A stretch of DNA of 64,000 nucleotides from CAVONB01 sp963697205. GTDB taxonomy: Bacteria; Pseudomonadota; Alphaproteobacteria; Rhizobiales; Hyphomicrobiaceae. Location: assembly GCA_963697205.1 (NCBI GenBank), contig CAVONB010000006.1:62001-126000 (forward strand). Direction: 5' to 3'. Shown here piece by piece: positions 56,545-64,000 of this stretch (position 1 is the stretch's first letter; every line of letters starts with the position of its first letter). The position numbers were made by a program, and so were the translations under genes. The notes beneath the pieces were generated by a model. It was not told where the DNA came from. It saw nothing but the letters and a program-made list of their open reading frames with translations, and did no database searches.

Positions 56545-57251
56545 GGCAACCTCGCGATGTCGGAAGGGGCAGGTGGGACCGCGTCGGCGGCCCTGAGATA
56601 GAGCGGAATCAGCGGTTGGCTGGGCACGGGGTGCGCATCGGCCATTGCCGCCGCATCCGGTTGAAGCGATGCCGGGCCGGCTGCGATATCGATGCCGAGG
56701 GCTGCTGCGGCCGCAGTGAGCGCGGGAGCGCCCGAGCCGACGGCCGTCCAGCGCTGCGCCGGCGCCAGTGCGGCCAGCCCTCGCGCCGCGGCGTCCGGCG
56801 TCATCGCCGCGGCAGCGTGTCCGGACGCAGAGCCCTCCGCGCAGGGCAGCGCAACGTAGATCTCGCCCTTGCGCGCGTCGGTCGCCGCCACGATCGGCAA
56901 AGCCTGCGCCGACGCTTCGCGACACGCACGCGCCGTCGCCGCCAGCAGCGCCAGGCTCGTCGTCGCCAGGATGGGTTTGCCGGCGGCCAGCGCCAGCGCG
57001 CGCGCGGTGGCGACGCCGATCCGCACGCCCGTGAACGTGCCTGGCCCGCGCGTGACCGCAATGGCGTCGAGCGCACCGTACGCGAGCCCCGCCTCGTCCA
57101 TCACCTCTTCGATCATCGGCACGAGCCGCTCTGCGTGTCCGCGCACCATCGGTTCATGGCGCCTGGTGATCACGCGCACGTCGCCGTCCTGCGCCTCGAT
57201 CAGCGCGGCCGAGCAGGCCTCCAGGCAGGTGTCGAACGCGAGGATCCGCAT
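56541..57251 (-). CDS. tsaB: tRNA threonylcarbamoyladenosine biosynthesis protein TsaB
   Basis: 236 residues from ATG 57249-57251 (MRILAFDTCLEACSAAL). The ASKHA-fold signature GPGTFTGVRIGVATARALA is present, with DARKGEIYVAL further on. TsaB dimerises with TsaD to form the t6A modification of tRNA. Upstream on the same strand is coxG, about 104 bases away. Confidence 0.93.
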   Translation of the reverse strand: MRILAFDTCLEACSAALIEAQDGDVRVITRRHEPMVRGHAERLVPMIEEVMDEAGLAYGALDAIAVTRGPGTFTGVRIGVATARALALAAGKPILATTSLALLAATARACREASAQALPIVAATDARKGEIYVALPCAEGSASGHAAAAMTPDAAARGLAALAPAQRWTAVGSGAPALTAAAAALGIDIAAGPASLQPDAAAMADAHPVPSQPLIPLYLRAADAVPPAPSDIARLP

Positions 57252-57355
57252 ACCTTTTGCCAGACGAGCAGGACGTGGGTGAGCAGTAAACATGCGCCGC
57301 CCGTCGGCGCGGCGCGTTGCGGGTTTCGGCCGCGGGCGGTCCCGCGGCCGGTTCG

Positions 57356-57889
57356 TCAGGCAGAGCCCGGCTCCGACCCTTCCGCCGGGTCCTTCGTGAA
57401 CCAGCGCTTCCACAGGCCCTTCTTGGGCGCGCTCGCCTCGCCCTCGGCCGGCGGTGCCACGATCTCACCGAACTTCTTGAAGAAGTCGTTGGCGAGCTTC
57501 TTTGCCGTGGCGTCGATCAGCCGCCCGCCGAGCTGTGCGAGCTTGCCGCCGACGTCGGCCTTCACCACGTAGGTCATGAGCGTGCCGTCGCCGTCCTCGG
57601 CAAGGCTCACCGTCGCCTGGCCCTTGGCGAAGCCGGCCGCGCCGCCGGAGCCCTGTCCGGAAATCACGTAGGAATTGGGTGGGTCGATGTCCGACAGCGT
57701 GACATCGCCCGCAAAGGACGCCTTGACGGGACCGATGGCCAGCGTGACCGTCGCCTTCATCTCGGTGTCGGACAGCTTCTCCAGGGTCTTGCAGCCCGGG
57801 ATGCACGCCTTGAGCACGTCGGGATCGTTCAGTGCCTCCCAGACGTCCTCGCGCGGCGCGGCGATCCGCTGCTCGCCGGTCATGTCCAT
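57356..57889 (-). CDS. coxG: CoxG-like SRPBCC-domain protein
   Basis: 177 residues. MDMTGEQRIAAPREDVWEAL then LNDPDVLKACIPGCKTLEKL is the typical start of CoxG, and the SRPBCC cavity pattern continues to IDATAKKLANDFFKKF. A basic C-terminal tail (KKGLWKRWFTKD) could touch membrane. CoxG anchors CO dehydrogenase-type enzymes to the membrane and binds quinone in studied species. It lies 38 kb from coxS-L-M and downstream of an unknown gene on the other strand, so its partner enzyme is uncertain. Confidence 0.9.
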   Translation of the reverse strand: MDMTGEQRIAAPREDVWEALNDPDVLKACIPGCKTLEKLSDTEMKATVTLAIGPVKASFAGDVTLSDIDPPNSYVISGQGSGGAAGFAKGQATVSLAEDGDGTLMTYVVKADVGGKLAQLGGRLIDATAKKLANDFFKKFGEIVAPPAEGEASAPKKGLWKRWFTKDPAEGSEPGSA

Positions 57890-58210
57890 GGTCGTTCTCT
57901 CCGCTGGCCGTGTCGGCGCCTTGATAGCGCGCCATCATGACGCCGACACTATCGGCTTGGTGCCCGCTTGGCCAGTTTGAACCGGACGCGCGCGGCACCG
58001 CCCGGGTCGAAGTTGCGCGGTGTGTCGCATGGTCGCTGCGGCACGGGCCGGTGGCAAAATCCAACGCCCCCGCGTCGTACGTAATGCGAACGGGTGCGGC
58101 GGGCAGGGTGAGGTGGTAGCCTGGGAGCGCACGGGTGCCGCCGTGGGTACCGCACTGCGCAAGCAAGGCGTCGGGCTCGGACTGGCAGGCGAGCGGGAAG
58201 AGGTTCTGGC
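57890..58210. other. divergent intergenic region between coxG and the 58.2-kb gene
   Basis: 321 bases separating a minus-strand and a plus-strand gene. I see only GAAGAGG as a ribosome site before 58211, and no convincing promoter, RNA or repeat. Confidence 0.4.
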
Positions 58211-58636
58211 ATGAAGTATGTGTGCGATGCGTCGCCCTATACGTGGTTTCAGATCGAAACGGCTGCCGAAGCCGCCATGGAGTCGCAGGCCATGGACCAC
58301 GCCGTTGAGAAATATTTCCGGCAGGCCGAGCAGGAGGCCGCGCGCTCCTACCAGCCGCCCCGGGAGCTGATGGCGCATGAGCAGAACATCGGCCGCAAGT
58401 CGCACGTCCAGCGCGCCATGCCGATCTTCGTCACCCTGCGCGACAGCGAAGGAAACGCGCTCGTGACCGGCATGCTGCCGCCCCAGGCCAAGGAGCATGA
58501 TCGCTTCCGGCCGATCATCGTCGGTCACAACAACGGCGATCCCTACGAAGCCTATGCCGCGGCCATCGAGGCCCTCTCCGACCACTTCGGATTGAGCCTG
58601 GACCCGAGCCGCTGCTACCCCTACCGCCGCGGCTGA
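58211..58636 (+). CDS. conserved hypothetical protein
   Basis: 141 residues with no signal or membrane segment. The start is ATG 58211, after GAAGAGG. It is rich in Ala, Glu, Met and His in the first half (AMESQAMDHAVEKYF) and has a mixed second half (MPIFVTLRDSEGNALVTGML, then PIIVGHNNGDPYEAYAAAIE). I do not recognise the family. It stands alone between divergent and convergent neighbours. Confidence 0.6.
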   Translation: MKYVCDASPYTWFQIETAAEAAMESQAMDHAVEKYFRQAEQEAARSYQPPRELMAHEQNIGRKSHVQRAMPIFVTLRDSEGNALVTGMLPPQAKEHDRFRPIIVGHNNGDPYEAYAAAIEALSDHFGLSLDPSRCYPYRRG

Positions 58637-58662
58637 GCCCGCCACCCCGGCCGCCCGCGTCG

Positions 58663-59571
58663 TCAGGGCACAGGGTCTTGCGGCGGCTCGACCTCGAGCC
58701 CGGCGAGCCCGCGATAGATCTCGTAGACGCACGCCGCGTCGTTGGCGATCCGGCCCTGCGCCACGCCTGCGCGATGCATCTGGAGCGCTGTCTGGAACAG
58801 CGGGACGGGCACCTGGTTGTCGATCGCGAACTGCGTGATAATCCGGCTGTCCTTGCGCGCCATGTTGAGCGTGCCGCGCGATGTCGTGTAGTCGCGCGAC
58901 ACCATCATGCCGCCACGTGATTTCCAGATCGGGCACGCCACGAAGCTCTCGCCGACGATCTTGTGCACGAGTTGGGGATCGAGCCCGCTCTTGACGGCAA
59001 GTGTCAGCGCTTCCGCCGTGGTCGCGTTCTGGATCGCGACCATCAGATTGATCACGTACTTCATCTTGCTGGCGTTGCCGAATTCGCCCAGGTAGTCGAA
59101 GCTTTTCGTAAACGCCGCGAACACCGGCTGCAGCGTCTTGTAGGCGGCTTCGTCGCCGCTGGCATAGGCAGCCAGCGTGCCGTCGAGCACCGTCGGTCGC
59201 GTCCCCGACACGGTCGTGTCGAGCATCACCATGCCGGCCTTCTCCAACGCTTCTCTCGCGCGCGCCTTGTCGTCGAGGTGCATGGTGCACGTGCACGCGA
59301 CGACGAGGCCCTTCTTGCCCGACGATGTGACGCCGCCCTGCCCCGAAACGACCTCGTGGTAGGATTGCTCGTTGGGCAGCGACAGGATGAATATGTCGCT
59401 CGCCTCCGCCACCGCGCGCGCCGACGGCAACGGCGTGCCGCCGTTCGCCTTCAACTCGTCCATCATCGTCTGGCGCACGTCGTTGCCGTAGACGTCGTAG
59501 CCCGCCTTGATGAGCCGCGGCGCCATCGCCGAACCCATCGCCCCAAGGCCGACGATCCCGATCTTTTTCAT
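58663..59571 (-). CDS. NAD(P)-dependent 3-hydroxyisobutyrate dehydrogenase-family oxidoreductase
   Basis: 302 residues from ATG 59569-59571. The Rossmann motif GIVGLGAMGSAMAPRL, the substrate motif LDTTVSGTRPTVLDGTLAAY (DxxVSG in the family) and the catalytic lysine in GNASKMKYVINLMVAIQNAT are all present. It would oxidise a short beta-hydroxy acid such as 3-hydroxyisobutyrate or reduce a semialdehyde. The truncated gene at 1-336 is a second member. The substrate is inference. Confidence 0.9.
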   Translation of the reverse strand: MKKIGIVGLGAMGSAMAPRLIKAGYDVYGNDVRQTMMDELKANGGTPLPSARAVAEASDIFILSLPNEQSYHEVVSGQGGVTSSGKKGLVVACTCTMHLDDKARAREALEKAGMVMLDTTVSGTRPTVLDGTLAAYASGDEAAYKTLQPVFAAFTKSFDYLGEFGNASKMKYVINLMVAIQNATTAEALTLAVKSGLDPQLVHKIVGESFVACPIWKSRGGMMVSRDYTTSRGTLNMARKDSRIITQFAIDNQVPVPLFQTALQMHRAGVAQGRIANDAACVYEIYRGLAGLEVEPPQDPVP

Positions 59572-59757
59572 GAGCGTTCTCTCCCGGTGTTGGTTGTCGT
59601 TGGCGCGATGATCGCGCGCTGCGGCCATCCGGTCCACCCGTCCCGGCTGGATGCGAGCCATGCGAGACCCGAGCGCTTCGCGCCGAACGCACGGCTTGCC
59701 ACGAGCGCCCCCGTCCGCTGATGTGCAAGACCGACCTCCGTCCCAAGAAGAGCGCCG

Positions 59758-60483
59758 ATGCCCGAAAGCCAACCCCAGCAGCCCTCCGCGCGCCGCGAGT
59801 TCCAGGACGGCGCGGTCGCGATGCTGCCCGCCGCCATGGCGGTGATCCCCTTTGGTCTCCTGCTAGGCGCGCTCGCCGCCGCCAAGGGCCTGTCGGCACT
59901 CGAGGTGCTGCTGATGAGCGGCCTCGTCTTTGCCGGCTCCGCGCAGTTCATCGCCGTGGAAATCTGGACCGAGCCCGCACCCTGGGCCCTGCTCGCGCTG
60001 ACCGCGTTCACCGTCAATTTGCGTCACGTGATGATGAGCGCCTCGCTCGCCCGGCGCCTGGGCACCTTCACCCCGCTCGGCAAGGTCGTCGGATTGTTCT
60101 TCCTGGCCGACGAGGTCTGGGCGCTGGCGGAGCGGCGTGGCGCCAGGCAGGGCTTGCATTGGGCCTTCTACGCCGGCCTCGCCACCGTGATGTACCTCAA
60201 CTGGCTTGTCTGGACGGTGCTCGGCACTGGCCTCGGCGCGCTGATCGCGGACCCCGCGGCCTGGGGCTTCGACTTTGCGTTCACCGCGCTGTTCATCGGC
60301 TTGATCGTGGCCTTCTGGAAAGGCACGGTCTGCGCCCTCGTCGTGGTGGCGAGTGCCGCGGTCGCGATCGCTGTTGAGCGCCAGTTCGGCGGCGTCTGGC
60401 ATATCGTCGTGGGCGGGCTTGCCGGCATGGCGGCGGCGGCCGCGTTGGCGCGACAGCTGCCCGCGCGGGGGAATCCGTCATGA
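59758..60483 (+). CDS. azlC: AzlC-family branched-chain amino acid exporter large subunit
   Basis: 241 residues with five to seven membrane helices. The AzlC signature runs from AVIPFGLLLGALAAAKGLS to FAGSAQFIAVEIW and NLRHVMMSASLA. With AzlD it forms an exporter of leucine, isoleucine, valine or related compounds. Its stop overlaps the azlD start by four bases. Confidence 0.92.
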   Translation: MPESQPQQPSARREFQDGAVAMLPAAMAVIPFGLLLGALAAAKGLSALEVLLMSGLVFAGSAQFIAVEIWTEPAPWALLALTAFTVNLRHVMMSASLARRLGTFTPLGKVVGLFFLADEVWALAERRGARQGLHWAFYAGLATVMYLNWLVWTVLGTGLGALIADPAAWGFDFAFTALFIGLIVAFWKGTVCALVVVASAAVAIAVERQFGGVWHIVVGGLAGMAAAAALARQLPARGNPS

Positions 60484-60779
60484 CCGTTCACGCCCACACC
60501 CTTCTGGCGATCCTCGCCATGACGGCCGCGACATATGTCACGCGACTGGCCGGCCTGTGGCTCATTCGTGCCTTTCGCCCGGGCCCGCGCGCGTCGGCCG
60601 CGCTCGATGCCGTCCCCATCGCCGTGCTGACCGCCGTCATCGCGCCGGCCCTGGCAAAAGGCGGCTCAGCCGATGCCGCCGCCGCCGCGATCACACTCGC
60701 GGCCGCCTTCCGTCTGCCGTTGCTCGCCGCCGTCGTGCTCGGCGTCGCCAGCGCGGTCGTCCTGCGCGCGCTCTTGTGA
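60480..60779 (+). CDS. azlD: AzlD-family small exporter subunit
   Basis: 99 residues with three hydrophobic helices; AMTAATYVTRLAGLWLIRAF followed by ALDAVPIAVLTAVIAP is the AzlD pattern. It is the partner of AzlC, translationally coupled to it. Confidence 0.92.
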   Translation: MTVHAHTLLAILAMTAATYVTRLAGLWLIRAFRPGPRASAALDAVPIAVLTAVIAPALAKGGSADAAAAAITLAAAFRLPLLAAVVLGVASAVVLRALL

Positions 60780-60936
60780 GCCCCCGCGTTCGCCGCAGGC
60801 CTGTCGTGCGCGCGACCGGCTGCATCTCGCCGCAAAAACCAATACGCTGCCTTGGAAAAGGAGCCGCGAACGGTGGGCCATATCGCCTCTCGATCCGTGG
60901 ACGCAGGTTGGGGAAACGTTTCGAGGGAGAAAGCCG

Positions 60937-62109
60937 ATGGCCGCACTGCCGCTACTCTTCACGCCGATCCAGATGCGCGACGTCACGCTCAAGAACCGCG
61001 TCGTCGTCGCGCCCATGCACCAGTACGCCGCCGAGAAAGGCTTCGTCACCGACTGGCACCTGATGAACGCGGGCCGCTACGCGGCCGGCGGCGCCGGTCT
61101 CGTGATCATGGAATCGACCAAGATCGAGCGCCGCGGCTGCGGCACCATCGGCGACCTCGGCCTGTGGCGCGACGAGCATATCCCAGGCCTCAAGCGCTGC
61201 ACCGATTTCATCCGCCAGCATGGCGCCGTGCCCGGGATCCAGCTGGGTCATTCCGGACGCAAGTCGCGCCGCTTTCGCCCCTGGGAAGGCGGCAAGCCGC
61301 TCGCGCAGGCTGCCGCCGAGGCCGAAGGCGTCGATGATTGGCCGGCGTGGGAGCTGGTATCCTCCAGCGCCCGCCAGTTTCCCGAGGACGAGCCGCTGCC
61401 CCGCGCGCTGACGCGGGCGGAGATCCCGCAGGCGATCGACAACTGGGGGCAGGCCGCGCGCCGCGCGCACGAGGCCGGCTTCGACGTGCTCGATATCCAC
61501 GGCGCGCACGGCTATCTCATCCACCAGTTCCTGTCGCCCTTTGCCAACAAGCGCAACGACGAGTACGGCGGCTCGCAGGAAAACCGCATGCGCTTCTGCG
61601 TCGAGGTGATCGAGAGCGTGCGCGCGCACTGGCCGTCCTCGAAACCGTTGTTTCTCAGGCTCTCGTGCGAGGATGACATGGGCTGGACGCTGGATGACAG
61701 CGTCGTGCTCGCCAAGGTCGTTAAGGTGAAGGGCGTCGACGTGATCGATTGCTCATCGGGCGGCATGAGCGGCGCGCCGGTGACGAGCCATGGCCCGATC
61801 ACGTATGGCTACCAGGTGCCCTACGCCGAGCGCATCCGCAAGGAGGCTGCGTTGATGACGATGGCGGTCGGGCTGATCGTGCACGCCGACCAGGCGGAAT
61901 CGATCCTGCAGGACGGCCGCGCCGACTTGATCGCGCTCGCCCGCGAGTTGCTCTACAACCCGAACTGGCCCATGGACGCGGCGCAGAAGCTGGGTATCGA
62001 CCAGGGTTTCGAACTGGTCCCGCCGCCGTCGGCCTATTGGCTCGCCAAACGCGCCCAGTCGGTCAAGACCGTGACGCCCTCGACCTACCAGCGTGGCCTC
62101 GAGACATAG
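60937..62109 (+). CDS. NADH:flavin oxidoreductase, Old Yellow Enzyme family
   Basis: 390 residues. The TIM-barrel pattern FTPIQMRDVTLKNRVVVAPM, the catalytic pair region GIQLGHSGRKSRR and the strong DILDIHGAHGYLIHQFLSPF (as VLDIHGAHGYLIHQFLSPF in this protein) match the YqjM/xenobiotic-reductase branch, and ALARELLYNPNWP is the FMN-phosphate site. It reduces activated C=C bonds with NAD(P)H. There is no iron-sulfur or second domain. The ATG at 60937 follows GAGGGAGA. The natural substrate is unknown. Confidence 0.9.
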   Translation: MAALPLLFTPIQMRDVTLKNRVVVAPMHQYAAEKGFVTDWHLMNAGRYAAGGAGLVIMESTKIERRGCGTIGDLGLWRDEHIPGLKRCTDFIRQHGAVPGIQLGHSGRKSRRFRPWEGGKPLAQAAAEAEGVDDWPAWELVSSSARQFPEDEPLPRALTRAEIPQAIDNWGQAARRAHEAGFDVLDIHGAHGYLIHQFLSPFANKRNDEYGGSQENRMRFCVEVIESVRAHWPSSKPLFLRLSCEDDMGWTLDDSVVLAKVVKVKGVDVIDCSSGGMSGAPVTSHGPITYGYQVPYAERIRKEAALMTMAVGLIVHADQAESILQDGRADLIALARELLYNPNWPMDAAQKLGIDQGFELVPPPSAYWLAKRAQSVKTVTPSTYQRGLET

Positions 62110-62229
62110 ACCGCGCGACTTGGAAATCGACGAAAGCGTGCGAGAGGTTCGCGGAGACGAAAAGGCCGCGCGAGGGGGCTCTCTCGCGCGACCATGGAAC
62201 TAGGGCGAACGCCCCGCGCTAGACTGACC

Positions 62230-62607
62230 TTATCGTGCCGCTTGCTGCCGGAGCGGCAGCTCCGACTGCATCGGCGCGATCGGCGCCGCAGCGGCCGGGA
62301 ACACCAGCACATTGGCCTGCGGCTCGATCTCGAGCGCGGCCCGGCGCTGGCGGAACCAACGCACCGAGGCATTCGTCAGCACGGCGTCGTCGTTGACCGG
62401 CTGCACCAGCAGGCCGTCCTCGTCGCTGTCGAGCAGCGGCTCGAGCTTCTCCAGGATCTCGTCCTCGCTGGCGCACTCGGCACGCAGATACCAGGTGGAG
62501 TCCAGAGGCCGGGCCCAGGAGTGGCCGAGGCTCATGATGGCCTGCGCCAGGATGTGCTTGTTACGGTGCGGCTTGGCAAGGTCGTAGGAGATCAGAAACG
62601 TGCGCAT
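62230..62607 (-). CDS. Cas2-like ferredoxin-fold small protein (orphan)
   Basis: 125 residues. The first 70 residues, MRTFLISYDLAKPHRN then LDSTWYLRAECASEDEILEK, have the beta-alpha-beta pattern of orphan Cas2/SinR-type proteins. The last 40 (VFPAAAAPIAPMQSELPLRQ) are low-complexity. No CRISPR repeats or other cas genes are present in 64 kb, so a role in spacer capture is unlikely. VapD-like and toxin relatives share this fold. The residue Asp in SYDL fits the metal position of active Cas2, but activity is unknown. Confidence 0.7.
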   Translation of the reverse strand: MRTFLISYDLAKPHRNKHILAQAIMSLGHSWARPLDSTWYLRAECASEDEILEKLEPLLDSDEDGLLVQPVNDDAVLTNASVRWFRQRRAALEIEPQANVLVFPAAAAPIAPMQSELPLRQQAAR

Positions 62608-62991
62608 GGGAGGCTCACTCTCTCGCGGGGGCTTCGAGGTACGCGACACTGGCGGTGGGGTCTGTTCTAGCATGGACCAGAAGAGGAACATGAGAAGAAC
62701 ATCGCATGAGTCGGACGTCCGGTCCAGACCCATCCACCACCCTCAGAGGTAGGCGCGATTCCTGGTCATTGAAGGGACGGACAGAGGCCAAGACGTGGCA
62801 CGGGGCGCCGCTGCAACCCGAGCTGGATTGAAAGCGTCAATGAATTCAGCGGCCTGCCACTGATGCGCCATGCGCGCAGCCCCCGCGCGCATTTTTCGCC
62901 CGTCCCGCGCGCCACTTTCCAGGACGTGCGACCCCCGCTACCACCCGCGATGCGGATCGTGACCACCAAGCGGTGCGCCGGCCACCGCCCG
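62608..62991. other. intergenic region between the Cas2-like gene and the TRAP permease gene
   Basis: 384 bases. I find no gene, RNA or repeat that I can support. It must contain the end of the dctM-like transcript and the promoter of the Cas2-like gene. Confidence 0.4.
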
Positions 62992-64000
62992 TCAGATCTT
63001 CATCAACGACGGCAGCCACAGCACGATCTGCGGGAACATCGTGATCAACAGAACGAAGGTCAGAACAATCACCACGAACGGTGCGATGCCCAGGAAGATG
63101 GACGTCAGCGGCACGTCCTTGGCGATGCCGTGCATGATGTAGACGTTGATTCCGATCGGCGGCGTGATCAGGGCAAGCTCCGTCATCAGCACGACGTAGA
63201 TGCCGAACCACACCGGGTCGAAGCCCAGGCTGAGTACGATCGGGAACACGAAGGGCAGCGTCAGGATCAGCATGCCCCACACGTCCAGCACCGCGCCGAG
63301 GAACAGGTACATCAGCGTGAAGAGACCAAGGACGACATAGCGATTGAGGCCCGCCGCGCCGATCCAATCCACGATCCCCGATGTCACTTCCGTCAGCACG
63401 AAGAAGCGCGAGATCAAGTGACCGCCGATGATGATCAGGAAGATCATGCCGGTCGTGATCCCCGATTCCATGATCGCCTGCCGCAGCGCCGGCCACGTGA
63501 GGCGCCCCATGACCAGGCCGACGATCAGGACGCCGATAACGCCGATGGCCGCTGCCTCCGTGGGCGTGAATGCGCCGGCGTAGATGCCGCCGATAACGAG
63601 CGCGAAGATCGCGAGGATCGGCAGCAGGTTACGCAGCGACACGAGGCGCTCCCGCCAGGAAAAGCGCGGACCGACCGGGCCGAGGTCGGGGTTGATGAGG
63701 CAGCGCACCCAGATGTAGCCGGCGAACATCGTCGTCAGCACGATGCCGGGAATGATGCCGGCGATGAACAGCTGCCCGATCGAGGTTTCCGTCCAGATGC
63801 CGTACACCACCATCAGCACCGACGGCGGAATGAGGATCGCCAGTGTACCGGCGGCGGCAAGGCTGCCCGTCGAAAGCTTGTCGTCGTAGTTGTAGCGCTT
63901 GAGCTCCGGCATCGTCATCGCGCCCATCGTCGCCACCGACGCTGCGCTGACGCCCGTGACCGCGCCGAAACCCGCGGAGGCGATGATCGCCGTGATGGCA
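62992..64000 (-). CDS. dctM: TRAP transporter large permease subunit (partial, N-terminus outside window)
   Basis: The visible 335 residues are the C-terminal three quarters of a DctM-family permease: GFGAVTGVSAASVATMGAMTM, then AAGTLAILIPPSVLMVVYGI, MYLFLGAVLDVWGMLILTLP and LALITPPIGINVYIMHG, each typical. About nine membrane helices remain. The subunit moves organic acids or related solutes with a sodium gradient and a periplasmic binding protein; DctP and DctQ genes would be to the right of the window. Ligand unknown. Confidence 0.92.
   Translation of the reverse strand, partial: AITAIIASAGFGAVTGVSAASVATMGAMTMPELKRYNYDDKLSTGSLAAAGTLAILIPPSVLMVVYGIWTETSIGQLFIAGIIPGIVLTTMFAGYIWVRCLINPDLGPVGPRFSWRERLVSLRNLLPILAIFALVIGGIYAGAFTPTEAAAIGVIGVLIVGLVMGRLTWPALRQAIMESGITTGMIFLIIIGGHLISRFFVLTEVTSGIVDWIGAAGLNRYVVLGLFTLMYLFLGAVLDVWGMLILTLPFVFPIVLSLGFDPVWFGIYVVLMTELALITPPIGINVYIMHGIAKDVPLTSIFLGIAPFVVIVLTFVLLITMFPQIVLWLPSLMKI

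Noticed and set aside
62230..62607. A CRISPR-Cas locus, suggested by the Cas2-like protein
   Set aside because: No array of regularly spaced repeats and no cas1, cas3, cas9 or other cas gene is present.

Overview
The window is GC-rich, densely coded chromosomal DNA of an alphaproteobacterium, most likely of the Hyphomicrobiales (Rhizobiales). The main evidence is the run tsaB-rimI-plsC-miaB-phoH-ybeY-tlyC-lnt-xre-metK-trmB-rimP-nusA-ylxR-infB-rbfA-truB at 57.3 to 37.8 kb, which is the order known from that group. The separate F0 operon atpI-B-E-F'-F, with two different b subunits, agrees. Genus cannot be read from the sequence. I see no tRNA, rRNA, CRISPR array, insertion sequence or prophage.

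Layout. 0-1 kb: a truncated 3-hydroxyisobutyrate dehydrogenase-family gene and a gamma-glutamylcyclotransferase-like gene. 1.2-3.9 kb: F0 sector of ATP synthase, closed by a strong terminator. 4.2-5.4 kb: an unknown membrane protein and a small secreted CHAP-like protein. 5.6-19.6 kb: a same-strand oxidative block with a zinc alcohol dehydrogenase, a two-subunit Tat-exported molybdenum hydroxylase (iorAB type) directly coupled to soxX-Y-Z-A, a second alcohol dehydrogenase, a form II CO-dehydrogenase-like coxS-L-M set and its maturation pair coxD-coxE. 19.7-24.4 kb: TadG-like protein, PAS-GGDEF-EAL protein, membrane protein, ribosomal protein L32. 24.8-28.4 kb: a cupin coupled to a large P-loop kinase-like protein, and a formamidase. 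28.5-32.0 kb: a 1181-residue hybrid histidine kinase with a solute-symporter sensor. 32.4-37.7 kb: mscL, a radical SAM gene, an ABC-F ATPase and an orphan solute-binding protein. 37.8-57.3 kb: the translation, RNA and envelope housekeeping run, all on the minus strand. 57.4-64 kb: coxG, a small unknown gene, a second 3-hydroxyisobutyrate dehydrogenase-family gene, azlCD, an Old Yellow Enzyme-family reductase, a Cas2-like orphan and a truncated TRAP permease.

How it fits together. The 5.6-19.6 kb block suggests an organism that takes electrons from alcohols, aldehydes or heterocycles, reduced sulfur and possibly CO. The Sox set is incomplete here (no soxB, soxCD), and its translational coupling to a molybdenum hydroxylase is the most unusual arrangement in the window. 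Other points worth pursuing are a terminator in the rimP-nusA leader that overlaps a 17-codon reading frame, the cupin/P-loop kinase pair, and the symporter-type kinase placed just upstream of a formamidase gene.

Quality caution. Six genes (atpB, the second alcohol dehydrogenase, coxL, tadG, the radical SAM gene, miaB) are broken by one-base indels, and each is otherwise intact. Because atpB is among them, uncorrected sequencing errors are a better explanation than decay. I annotate these genes as whole, with the break positions given.
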